This document shows positions 1 to 12,800 of a DNA stretch of 64,000 bases, piece by piece; the first letter of the stretch is position 1; the number at the start of each line of letters is the position of its first letter. The notes beneath the pieces are model-generated. The model was not told the DNA's origin. It ran no database searches and saw only the letters and a program-made list of their open reading frames with translations. The stretch lies in the NCBI GenBank assembly GCA_014706295.1, contig JACSVZ010000016.1:340218-404217 (forward strand), written 5' to 3'. The position numbers and the translations under genes were made by a program. This DNA is from Lycocorax pyrrhopterus obiensis (lineage: Eukaryota > Chordata > Aves > Passeriformes > Paradisaeidae).

Positions 1-709
1 CTCCTCCTTCTTGTGATTCAGCAGGTGAGTCCTTTGCAGAGGACTTTGATTTGCTCTGGAAGCTGGGTAAAGGGGTGTTATGCTGGAAAGTATGAAGAGC
101 TGCTATCAACTGAACTGTTTATGCACGGACAGTTACAGAGTTGGGAGGAATCATAAAGCCTGTCTGTGCCACAGCAAGGTCTTTATCCTTTCCTTTATCT
201 TACCACTGCTCAATCATACAGCAAAAGAGCAAGGAGGCTTCCTTATTTGCTGGTACTCATCAGATATATTTGAAAATTATGAGATGAGACCGACACACAC
301 TTCTGAACAAGGCCTAAGACGCTGCTTTACATGGTCAATGAGGTATAAGCCACATACTGAACAACAATGAGAAATTAAAACATTGACCGTCTGAATCTAG
401 ACAATCCACAGCACTTGGCGAGGCAGGCATCCTGTGGGAAAAACAGCATGCAAGTGTGTTAAGAAACACTGTCACAAGGCACCTAGAAAAGGAAGTAAAA
501 TAAGCTTGCATAAACAATCTTATTTATGCCCTTTCCCAAGTGGTGAATGTAAGTTTAACCACATTCTTTCCCAAAAGGTTTATGGTGTAACAAAATATGC
601 TTCTTGCATTCACAAAGATAATATTCACATGTGGCCCTTGCCATGCTCTCCAGAAATATGTGACATCAAAACACATGTGTACTGCACAGGGCATTCAGGA
701 TGCTCTTAC
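1..709 (-). other. DGKD: Partial DGKD intron 23
   Basis: Downstream of exon 23. I looked for the next coding block (family sequence starting AFEST) and did not see it, so that exon lies left of the window. No repeat recognised. Confidence 0.7.
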
Positions 710-844
710 CCTGTCTCGGGTGAGGGTCTGTGCCCTGTTCTTATGAACAATCCAAATGTAACCTGGAGGCTGGATCCAGGCTTCTCCATCCACTTGCACG
801 GGAACTCCCTCTTCTCCAAGGATTGCTATCTTTACTGTCCGGCA
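710..844 (-). CDS. DGKD: DGKD exon 23: end of accessory catalytic domain
   Basis: 45 codons, residues 901-945: [20 protein letters not shown], then [15 protein letters not shown] and RAQTLTRDR. Acceptor TTGCAG, donor GTAAGA, phase 0. This is the last coding exon in the window; the remaining coiled region and SAM domain are to the left. Confidence 0.96.
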
Positions 845-3800
845 CTGCAAGGAGTGACTGGGTCAGAAAAGCTCTAAAATGTTGATTTTTCCAAAAGCAT
901 AAGCCAATCTCTGTCTTTCCAAAGCCCCTCCCCATGTGCTGTAGCTTTTTTGCTACTTGAGGCACACATGTCTGGGCAGCAGGGCACACCTCACCCTTAA
1001 GCAGTGGGGAACACCTGCTGTGTCTTTGGACTAATCTGTATTTGAGTTGTTGGTCTAACTCCTACTACAATGAATGCTAGCAAACAATTCCATACTCAAA
1101 TTGCCCCTGCGCATGCCCATTTCCAGCCCTGGTGGATGCTCTTTCCATGGACCAGAGAGAGCAGAAAGAAGGGCTTTACAAAGTCACCAGCTGGAGAGGG
1201 GGCAGGTGGGAAGAGCTCACAAAAAGCAGTTGATACCTGTGCAATCCGGTGATGCTGCAGGTTTATCACACGTGACACTGCCATCTGCATGCTACCAAAC
1301 ACGGCTACCACCTCCAAAATCTTGTCATCAAAGGAAGGGGCTGTAAACGTCTGCCACATACAAGGGAGAGAGAATTTGGCTGGGGCACAGCTCTGTTGGA
1401 GAGGTTTCCTTTACCCCCTGTTGGTGCCAGCCTGGGGGTTGGCTTTCAATTGTGCTCTTTAATCTGCATAAAATTAACAACAAGGCTAGAAGGTGAAGAT
1501 CTGGAATGAGCTAGAAAAAAATGAGAAAAATGAGGCTTCCAATGGCTAAAGTATAATGCAGACATGAAGGCTGTAGGCCACACAGCAATAATTATTCTTT
1601 TGAGAGTAGGCACTCCATTTCCAAAAAATACAATATTTCTGAGTGAATCTAGCTGCCTTTGCCATCACAGAGCTTTACTTCTCTTTACTTCTCTGTGGGG
1701 ACAAGGTCAACCTAAAGAACTTCCTACAGGTCCAAATGGTCTGGATGTTTGTTCTGAATCATTACAGATTGCCTGGGTATGAAAGCTGCTCAAGGCTGGA
1801 CTTCAGTATCTCAGCCACTTCCCACAGAAAGTGTATGCAGACAGGCCCCTTACCCTCTTCTTCCAAGCACTATTTTCAGGGGTTGTGACCTCAAAAGCAA
1901 CATTAAGTAGAAACATTTCTTGGACAGCTTTAGAGAATACTCACATCATCTTCCTTGGTTCCCCCCCAGAAGTTGGTGCCTCCTGCATAGCTGGGAATGT
2001 TGAGTACAGCAATCCCCTGGAGACTGGGCAGAGGAATTGGCCTCCCATCGCACTGCACAGAAATGAAGGCAACACTACTCTCAGCCCAGCAAGAGAGAGA
2101 CCCTCCTGCCAGAGCATATGCTCTGTGAACAGAAACAGCCTGCACCATCTTAGTAATATATTAATTCAGGTTTTGTCCTGTTCATTCTTGGCCTAGAAGA
2201 GTAGAAGTTATCCACTCAAGCCTCATGAGCCACACATCTTCTGGCAGACGTAGATTTTAGAGAGATACTGTTGCTTCTGTTCCTCTAACAGGAACAGGGC
2301 ACACCTGAGAGCCGTGGCAAAGTCTCTTGATTTATTCCTCAAGAAAGGGGAATAAACTCCTGAAACATCCATGTGATGAGGGTCTCCTCCTGCAAGTTAC
2401 CTGCTTATGCTGTACATGACCTATACAAAAATACTTATTTTCCAGTTTGATGCACATTACAGCACTGTTAAATTCAGAACTTTCCACTGCACCCACCATC
2501 TAAAATGATGTGTTCATGTGCGATACCACATGTAACATAATCTTATTCATGCTGAACACTGTGTTTGGAACAGTAAATACTTTCCAGCAGGAAGACACTT
2601 CTTCCCTCATGGGCTGAGAATACAAGTTATGCTCCAGAACCAGGAAAAGCCACTTTTAGTTAGCTCAGGGTGACATACAGCAAGTACATTGTTTCAGGCA
2701 GGCAAATGTCACCAAGTCAAATCACCATGCCAAAGTCACAGTGCCTGAAGGAGATGGAATTAGGCATCCCAGTCTTAGCAACAGAAGAGCATGCTAATTC
2801 CTCACCTCCAGCAAGACCTTCTGCTCCAGGTTTCTATATGTTCTGTGCAGCAGCTCCTTGGTCCCCAATACTCCGTACCACATCATGTTCTTAGTACGAC
2901 TTCTAAGGGGGCAAATAAAAAGACAAAAAGTCAGCACAGACATTTACCCTTTCACTAAGAAGGAATAAAAACTTCGCACTGAAATGGTACCTGCTACATC
3001 CTAAAACACAAAGGTGCTTTGCTTCAAAAAGGGTCAAGCACTCCAAGTGGTCACTGTTTGTGCTGGGAAACTACTTCCCTTTAAAAAAATGTCAGGTAGG
3101 AATAGAGCATGAGTAACAGACACTACCAGAAACATACACAGACTGTGCTGGCACAGAACTTGTCTATCTCATACACCAGGACATCAACAGTGCTTGGTTG
3201 TATTAGCTCATATACAGCAAATGTAGCCAATCCCAGGCTACACAAAGCATCCTGTAGTTGCTCAGGTATTCAAAAGGCCAAACCTGTGGTTTGTATTGAG
3301 TCAGGATCAACCAGCCTCTGTGACATTTAGAATTGAGATGTGTTTCTCTCATAGCTAAATAGCAAGCCCAGGATAAAAATCTGTGAGTGAGATGACATAA
3401 ACAGAACCAATGTGCTAAATCTGCACCAATGTAGCTACTTAAATACCTTATAGTATAATGAATCAGTAATAAATCAGTAACTTACCTCTTCCACCATGAT
3501 TTCAAGCCTTGAAGGAGCATTATGTAGACAATACATCTATTCAGCACATTGTACACAACCAGCTTCAAAACCACACAGAAGCATGAAGTGGTTCAGTCAC
3601 TTTTGGCATCGATCCAAAGGTCAGTCAAAACCAAACTCACCTGCATTTCTCTGGGTGCTCGTCACGTTTGTTGTTGAAGTCCAAAGAAATCTTTGCATCC
3701 AGTCCAATTCCAAAGTAATTATTCATGACACACTTCTCTGTGTAACATTCACTGCCAAACAGAAAAACAAAACTTCCATTCGTAAGTCTCTGTACCATCT

Positions 3801-6800
3801 GGTGTATAACTCACACAGAATCAGAAAAATTTAGGTTGGAAAAGCCCACCAAGCCCAACTGTGTCAGATGTGTCACTGCATGTGTAACTCCATAAGCTGA
3901 TCCTTAATCCCTGGAACCCAGCATACGGATCCATTTATGTAACTCCAGGCTGCTGCAGTCCCTTACTTTGGTCTATAAACTAATCCCCCTCTCTGCTGAG
4001 GTCTGTTTGCAAACGCCCACTCCCTCCCTTCAAGCTCCTGAGCATACTCACAGATTTTCAGGCTCAGAGTTAAAGGGATCAGCATGGATCAACAATCGGC
4101 TGATGACAGACCTCCCAGGCAGAGAACCTGACATGCCAGCACGGATATCTGTAGGAAAATTGACCATGGAGAAGAGCATGACTAATAATAAGCAGAAAAC
4201 AGGTAACTTCAATCCCAAAGACAAGATAACAAGAGTTGATACATTCTTCCCATGAATAAAGCAAATAGCATTAATGCTTTCTTTCACTCCAGAGGTTAGC
4301 TCTTTTGATAAGGAGAAGGGTTTCTGGGGCTGCTGGCAGGGTTTCTGACTGACAGTGTACTACCTAAGGCCAGCAGCACAGTTGTACAGAAACATGGAAA
4401 AGGGAAATAGGAGTGTACTCTCTGCAGCAGCTTTTTTGTTCCAGGGTGAGACATGCAATATCCCTACTACAGTGAATAGAGGAAAAGGAGTAGGAGTGAA
4501 GCTACGATCCAAGTTGTTCAAGAATTACTGTCTCCTGCTTCTTAAATTATTAACTGGTGACCCACAAATAGTAGGTTTGTCAGAGAGAAAGGAAATTACC
4601 TGCTTCCAGAAGGAGCAATTTGAACAAATAATTTGGGGGAAGAGATGGAAAGATACTGCCACAGTGATGGGGAGAAGTTGCTACACATCATGTGGGAGGT
4701 GGGAATTCTGCTAGGTCTGTGCACTTCCAGTCACTTCAGCCTTCACATAAAGGGACTGCTGCTCCCAAACCTATGGCTGCCACTCTTCAGAAACCTTCCT
4801 CAACAGCATCGTCTCCCCCTTCTCATGGTTACTTTGAGATCAGCATCTCCTTGCAATTGGCATCTAAATTCTGCCAGTTCACAGCATGAATAAAAATCTG
4901 TGTCTAAGTCTCAGCTACAAACTGGAAACTACTACAGTTCCGAGCCTCTGCTTGCAGTTACCCACAAAAGGATTTCTCTCACGGTCGACCCTGCACAAAA
5001 GGGCATCTGGCAGGGCGATTTCATGTTTTCATGCGGGGACTGCAGCCTGTGCTGCAGTCGCCCATGCTCCAGCTGGCTGCCTCGGTGGGAGGTGCTGGGT
5101 GTTCCACTTACTTGGGTAGAGGATTTTTGTGTTCAGCATTGGCAAGTTGTCCCGGTTTCCTGTCTGGGGAGGAAGGGATGCAGAGCTGCCCAGTGACAAA
5201 CTTCCTTTGTTTACTAGTCTTTCACAAGGAGACTTGGAGGCTGTAAAACACAACACAAACTTGGCTATTGACAAACATAGTGCTGTGATTCAGACCAGCA
5301 CAGCCCAAGCAGAAAGACTGGGTTAGGAATCACTCAACAGCAAAACACTTGAGCCCCCAGAAAACAAAGAATTGACAGAACCAGTCATTAAGAGACAGAG
5401 GTGTCACGTATGTGCTGCTGGAAAACCTCAGAGATTGGAAGTACCAAAATGCCACATGAAAAATATTAGAAATGGAGATGAGAAAAAGCTGGTGCCCAGC
5501 AGCACAACAGACAGGGTATTTGGCCCCAAATCAATACACAGAGAAGTTCCAAATGTATCTGGAGTGATCAGGGATCTCTAACAAATTACTCACATAACAC
5601 ATGTACTAAAGCAAACTGGCTGCTATTCTCTGTCATCTGCAAAAGATGACATGAAAAATGCTCAAGACCGTCCTTGTCCAAGCACTGAAAGCCAAGAGAA
5701 CCCAGATTACTGGCTAAGGTGCAAGAAAATTTCTGAATCCTAGGCTTCATATGCTAAGATCATGGAAGCCATGAGAGATGTAGCAAAAAGTGGGATGTAC
5801 AGCACAGGCTAGAACACAGAAACGCGCAAGGCCTGAAGAGCAATCATGCAAAAATTTGAGAAGAACAGAACACACAAGGTAATACACATAACACCTCCTT
5901 CCCTTTTTACAGCTAACAGAATTGTAATCCACAGGCAAGACCTGCATGGTGGCAGCCCCAGAGCAGTACCTTTCCTCTGGCTCCTCCCCTTGGACACTCC
6001 AAAGCTGCTGCTGCGTGATGACTGCATGGAAATCTTATCCTCGTTCCTCAGGTCCTTGCCCTCCTCAGAGGCTGAGAGATTAAGGAGGAAGCCCTCTTGC
6101 TCCTGCGTCTGGGCGTTCTGCTCATCTACAGCTGTATGGAGAGAGAAAGTAGGTGAGTGCCTCACAGCTCTTCTGGCAAGGAATACCTCCCACTCACGTA
6201 AATAACAACAGGATGGGGCTTTAAATGTCCTGATTCCTTAAAGGAAAGAACAGGAATAACACAAAGCTTTCCTTTATCATTTGTTTCAGCTCTGCTCTGG
6301 AGAGCTTTTGGAACCAGGCTGGCTTAGCCTCCTTGTTTACTTTGCTGAGCTCTTTAGCAGTGAGGCTCTAAACAGAAGTGTCCATTTTTAATGCCACAGG
6401 TGCTCAGGCATCCTGAGAAGTAAACTGTGCTAGAGGCGATGGGCTTCCATTTATTTGCATTTAGATGTTGCCAGGAATTCTAACCAGATGGACATGAAAT
6501 GATTAATGAATTTCCTGTTTGTTTAATCGGTAGTGGTGCAATAACATAAACCACTTGAAAAGGGAACTTAGACACATATAATCAAGACGGAAGAAAACAG
6601 AAGTTGGTAAAAACCAATACAAACAGAGGAAAGAATCAGATTGCACACTTCAGAAGAAGAAAAACAGTTTGGAAAAGTTGAACAAACACATCTGGACTGT
6701 AACTGGAGTTTGCTCGAGAGCTGGTAAGATTTAAATGTTAGCACGCTGCCTAAAGAAATCAAAACTTCCTTTGCATGCCATCAACAGGTCTTTTCCTCCC

Positions 6801-9800
6801 CAGCAGCCCCTGCCAGGGCACAGCTCTGCTCTCAGCTGCTCCACCAACTGACTACCTGCATAGCTCTCCCCCTTCTTTCAGTCTCTTCCTCTCCCTTGTG
6901 CTGACTCTGTAGTTCATCAGAACTGCCCACGAGGCAATCCAACCCACTTGCACAGCAGAAACAGAAACACTTCTGGCTGGATTAAGCAAATTGCTTGGGC
7001 TCCAAAAGAACTCCACAAACATCAAACTGGCCTAAGGCAAGCAGCAGCAAAGTGAGGGAGCAGTGAAGTCAAGGCCTCTTACTTCACCAGAAGCAGGCTG
7101 TTTGCTGAACTTCCACTATTCACCTTCAGCAAAGGTTGTACACAATGCTGCAGTGTACAAATCCAGTGGAATGCAGTGGAAATACAAGCAACATTGCAAC
7201 GATTTGTAACTCACTACAGAGTTGTTCACAGTGCACACCTGGGTGTGCACGGATGTTACATCTGCAACTTCAATGCTTTTATCTCCAGTAACAATCTGTT
7301 AAGTACTTCCTTTGGTCTCAGTTAACCCCCGAGTTTATTACTAACACCTGGAGACTGACGCCTTTCAAAGGAAAGGAAAATTGGAGCATTGGGGGGTGTG
7401 TGCCTGGAGAGAGACAAGGGTCAAGATGTGGAGAAGAGGGTCACCTGCCTAAGAAGTTAATGTCAGAACAGAACTGACTTGCACCAAGGTGCAGTGTTAT
7501 AAGTTCTTCCCAGGGGCAAAGCTCATTTAAGAAGTTCCTGTCCTCTCCTGCAGTTGTACCACAGCAATGTTTTGCTGGGCTCTGCTATAAAGAGATTGAA
7601 ACAGTTCAAGTTAAAATACTTAAAATCCTTTCTTCCCAAGTATTTTCAGATCTGTTTTACAGCAAGGCCACACAAAGAGCTGCACTGACACAATTGTGGT
7701 ATGGGTGGGGACAGACAGGAAATGCAAATTAACAGTGTGGGAGGGTAGGAACTTCCTAAACCAGCCTGCTGGGAGAGAACACACCTTGAACTTCAGACTC
7801 ATTTACCAAGCAATGTTTCCAAAAGGTGGGATTGGCAGAGATGATACTGAAACTAAATGGCCGGGCTTACTGAATTAGCTTATCTAGCTCAGGAAAGCTG
7901 CTTTCAAGAAGGAAGCCTGTTGCCTCCCAGAATAAAGGAAATTTTTACTTCTTAAGAGGCTGTAGGAAGCAACAAGCAGGACTCCTGACAGGTTACCTTT
8001 CTCTGCATGCTCTATTATCTGGCGAATGGCTTTTTTCAAGCTGTTAGCTCTCAGCATGAGCTGCTCTCGGGGACGGAATATCTGAGGCCTTGCAGTGCAT
8101 GCCGAGCCCACCGAGCGCTCGCTTGAAGAGTCACCAGCACTGCCCGACCCATCCCCGTCCTCCGTCTCCTCTGCAATGGTGGGAGGAGGGTTGGGCAGAG
8201 AGGAAGACGCTTGAGATTCATCATTCAGTGTCTTCAGCAATGAGTCCAGCTTCTCCTTCAGGACAGAGCACTACATGAAGAAGAAGAACATTTGAGTAGA
8301 ACTAAAAGTTGCCTGGGTAGCTCATTCTTTTAGTACTTACTGAACTGCTGCTATCCCAGTTCTACGAGAACAGAAAACTTTTACATTTCAGAAGTAGAAA
8401 CCCAAACATTTTTTCAAATTTTACCTTCCTGGCCATGACCTCTGACTCCTCTGAGCTTTCTGTTGTCTTCTCATAGGCTTTCCCTACTCGAGCCACAAAA
8501 TCCTTCACTGTCTCACAAAGCACCCTAGACAAAGGAGGAAAACAAAATCATGCAAGGATTGTCGCAGGATTTTCACAGTGCAACTTAGAGCAGTTGTCCT
8601 CTAAGTACTCACTTGGCTGAGGAGATCACCACTGAGTGTTGGTCAGAAGTCAAAATTTTGGACAAATGAGCAGCCACAGAATCTTCATAGCAGAGAATCT
8701 TCTGCACCTGTTGACAGTCAGAAAGAAGCCACTGGGGTGCTGCTTCCCAACATTACAACATATGCTGTGAAATCCTGGCTCCTCGGAGAGTACCTATCAC
8801 TCTACAGATTCTTTTTGCCCTGAAAAAGTTCCACAGTCCAGGGCTCTGTTACTCACTGAAGATCTGAATGTGATGAAGAAACTAATTCTGAACCTACAAA
8901 TCATCAGCAATGCAGTTCTTAGAGTCTCTGATCAACTGCAAATCTAAAAGCACTGGGGTTTTTTGTTACTGCTATGCAGCTTGCCACTATTTCAACAACT
9001 TGATGTCATGAAGCAAATAAAAGGCAGTACTTTCCTTTCCATCCCGTTCCAAAGTATCTTCTCCTCATACCTCATTATGGTTGTTGACTCTGGTAACCCA
9101 ACCTCCATCCTTCTCCATAATACTTCATTGACTTAAAGCCCCAGATCTTTGCAGCTCTGGCTACACCCATGGCTCAGGTCTGCTCCACTGGAGCTCAGCC
9201 ACTGCCTCCTATCTTGTGTGCTCCAAGGCTGGTGCTCCAGTCCCCTGCCCTCTGCATCCTGCGAGGTACCTCTGAATCCTCACTGAAATCTTCAGTAACT
9301 GTGGAAGTGGAGGCCTGGCGAGGGAATTTGGTTTCATACACCATGATGCTCCACCTGTTGAAAATCATACTTGTCACTACAATGCAGATGGTTTCCTCTG
9401 TTATCCAAATGTAACAGGTTAGAACCTCAAAGCAGAACAAACTTTGGGGAGCCATCACTGATATAAAGAAGCCACAGAGTGGCAATGGAAGTACAGAGGG
9501 GCTAAACTAGGAAAGAAGGAAGGATGACACTATGAACAAGCATTCTACAGCACAGGGAACATCTCTCTTCCCTCTCCACAAAAATTCCATGGGCATTACT
9601 TGATTCAACATAAAAGAGGCCAAGATGCAACTCTAAAGACATGGAACAGTTTTAAATGCACAAAGATATACAGGAGGTATCAATACTAAGGGTAGACATC
9701 CACTTCTGCATTTGGCTTCCATTTCTAAGCCAAGCTCAAGATAAATTGGTTCAGATTTACCAACAAGAAATTGCTTAAAAAAAGAAGTCATTACTTTAAG

Positions 9801-12800
9801 GCTGACAAATTCAATTCATGAGGACTCTAGGACAGAAGAGAGGACACTGGATATCAGATAATTTCACTTGTTACTGTTCTGCAGCAGTGACATGGAAAGC
9901 CAGACCACTTTCTGTTGCTAGAGGGTGACAGTAAATTATCAATGACAAAATGTTATCTAGCATTAGTAAGAGGTCCAGAAGCTTGGCAGAGTCAGGACTG
10001 CCCCATTCTCTTGAAAGGATATTTTCACACAACTTATGAAGAGCAGATGATGTTAGTGATGGTTACTCACCTGTCCAGCATTTTGGTACTGGCCCTCTCC
10101 AGCTTCTCCAGGATCTGCGGGAGCTGGGTATCATCATCACAAGCAGAACCCCAGCCTAAAACACGGGCAAGGTCATTCCCTGTTCCCAAAGGCAGCACTC
10201 CCAGCTGGCACTGCATTAGAGAAAAGGAAAACAAAAGTGATATTTAAATGGGAAAACACAAGCCAGGAACAGCCATGAGTAACATGACTGATTCCTTTAC
10301 ACACCAGTCACTGAGAAACAGCTAATCCCAGGGTGGGGACAAAGTAACTGGATGGGGAAAACAGCCAGGAGACATACAAATAACGAAAAATTTCCTCTAC
10401 TTTTGGTTGTGATTTGAGAGAGGAGCATTTAACAGCTACCATCTCAAGGAGCGCCTTGCTATAGTAAACCTCCTAGAGGTTTATATTTAGCCATCAGGTG
10501 GTGCCATTGTGTTTCTGTAAAATTAGCAAAGACAGCTCCCAGGCAAAACACCGTATGATACCTCTACCCCAGTGAAGTTTCTGCCTATCCCTAAGACTCA
10601 GATACTACACCACGAGAATTAAAGGGAACAGAGCATAACCCATGTGCAACTCCCAAGTTTTCTAACCACAGCCCTTTCAGAGTATGTCTCTGCTGGCAAT
10701 AGAGCAGGAGTACTCAGAGCTACTCCAAAAGCTGGATCTTGTGGAGGAACACTGGACACAGGAATAAAGAATTAATCCATTACTGGATTCATTTCTTGCA
10801 GAAAACTAGTGCAAGAACACTGCTACGGTAAGCTTTCAGCAGCTTCAGTCCTGGGGCAAACAACATCTGCATGACCAAGGAAAGTCCTCTTCAGCCCATG
10901 CTGTTGTTACTTCATTCCTTCATCCATCCAAGCTCTTGAGGCAGGTACCTGCTTGTGAAGGTTGAGGCTATCAATTTCAGAGAGAACCCAGCCAACACTT
11001 CCGTCCCCACCACAAACTAGAATCCGGAAAGTGTCAAATTTCTGGAATAAGCGTAAACTACAGAGAAAAGAAAAAAAAAAAGCAAGGTGGAAAAACAATC
11101 GGCTGTTACAGAAAGAAATGATAATTCCTATCTAGGTAATAAAAGGTAATACACATGGCAGCTTCGCTTAAAGTAGGCTCTGATTTCGCAATGAATATGG
11201 GTCACTGCCAGATTACAGATGAATTAAAATGGTTATAATTAAGGGATTATAAATACAGCTAAGCAATTTACAATACGTATTCACTACAGAAATATCTCCC
11301 AAGACATACTCATCTACTAAAGCAGGGCACTTTTGTCTGTAGAGAAGAGGAAACAAGCATGTGATAGCTGATTATCCATTGAATTAACTCCTTGCAGCCT
11401 TGCTGCACCCAGCCTAACACTAGTTATTTGTCACTGTTCTAAGTGCTCTGGTGTCACTGCCTTCGCACTCACGGCCACACCAATTAAAGCAAAGCTTCAA
11501 GAGGGGAATTTTCATGCAGCCAATCAGCCAGGAGACAATTGCAAGAGGACGTAAAGCAACACAAGCTTTCGTCCTTCTGGGAAAGCAACAAAAAACACTG
11601 TTCTGGTGCCTTGTCTGTCCTGCAGGCTAGCAAACAGCTCACTAGTGTGAATTTCTCCATTCACCCTTTCCAGAATAATAAAAACAACCTCTCCTGTTTG
11701 AAACTGTGCTTCCTACTGAACATTTTTGAGATCTACTACCTGCTTTTATTTTGGCTTTGTATGTATGTTTTTTACTATTATTACCTAATCAGGATTTGCT
11801 GCAGTACACGAAAATCCTTATTTTATCAAGCACTGCTGACACACAAAAGACGACTACCAGAAATGACAACATCCTATGGTACAAGTCTGACTAGCATCAG
11901 CTGAAAATATTCAAATTATCAAGAAGCAGCCTTTACTCTGTACCATCACTCCCCTTTTAAGTGAATATGTAAGAGCAGCTGTTTTAGAAGTGTACACCAC
12001 AGCTCGAGAAGGTAATTGATTCCCTCCCTTCTATTCCTGCTTAAAAGCAAAATTCCTCATGACAGTCAGTCCAGCTGGGGAGGGGAACAAGAAAAGTACT
12101 CAATTTTACAAGTCTTTTGTAAATTATTTTTCAGCCAAACACATCCCCTGGGCAGAATACTGCCGTTTTAAATGCCAATGTTTTGCAATATGCTATGGCA
12201 AAGAACCACAACAGTTCTCAGGAGAGCAGAACCCAATGATCACTCATCCAGGGATGGACACTCCCAGATTTAGCCCCCTGCATCTACAGATCAAGTCAAA
12301 GACTTGGAGTCATAGTTAGGAAAAGATGAGGGAAATTCACCTTATGTTGGCTCTAATTACAAGGAGTACCAATTAATGACAAAAGTTACTCAAATCTGAT
12401 GCAACAGAAAAACATTTGGAAGTGGGCAAACTAAAGACCAAACTTTTTTTTAAGCGATAGTTCCAGAAATACACAAAAGAAATTTATTTCACAGCACTCA
12501 CTTTTTTTTAATATCCACAGATATTCTAGCATAATCTGGTAAAAAGTCTGAAATGTAACTTAGATCCTAGGGCAGAACCAACTTTACCAAATGCACTCAT
12601 AAGAGATCTTTCCACAATATCACCACAAAGTCTTTGAGGGATGGAAGTTTCACAGACGTCTCAGGTAAGTTATTTCTCAATACATCTCATCTTGACAATA
12701 TTAATTTGCTATCTATGACATCCATCTGTTCACTTGAGTTAACTGAAGTTAACTCCTCTTAGCAGTTCATTGGGATGCCTGTTACAAGACTGTTTGCTGA

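Noticed and set aside
10491..10504. CTCF-like CCATCAGGTGGTGC in DGKD intron 10
   Set aside because: It matches the core only in part, with at least two mismatches; such matches are common by chance.
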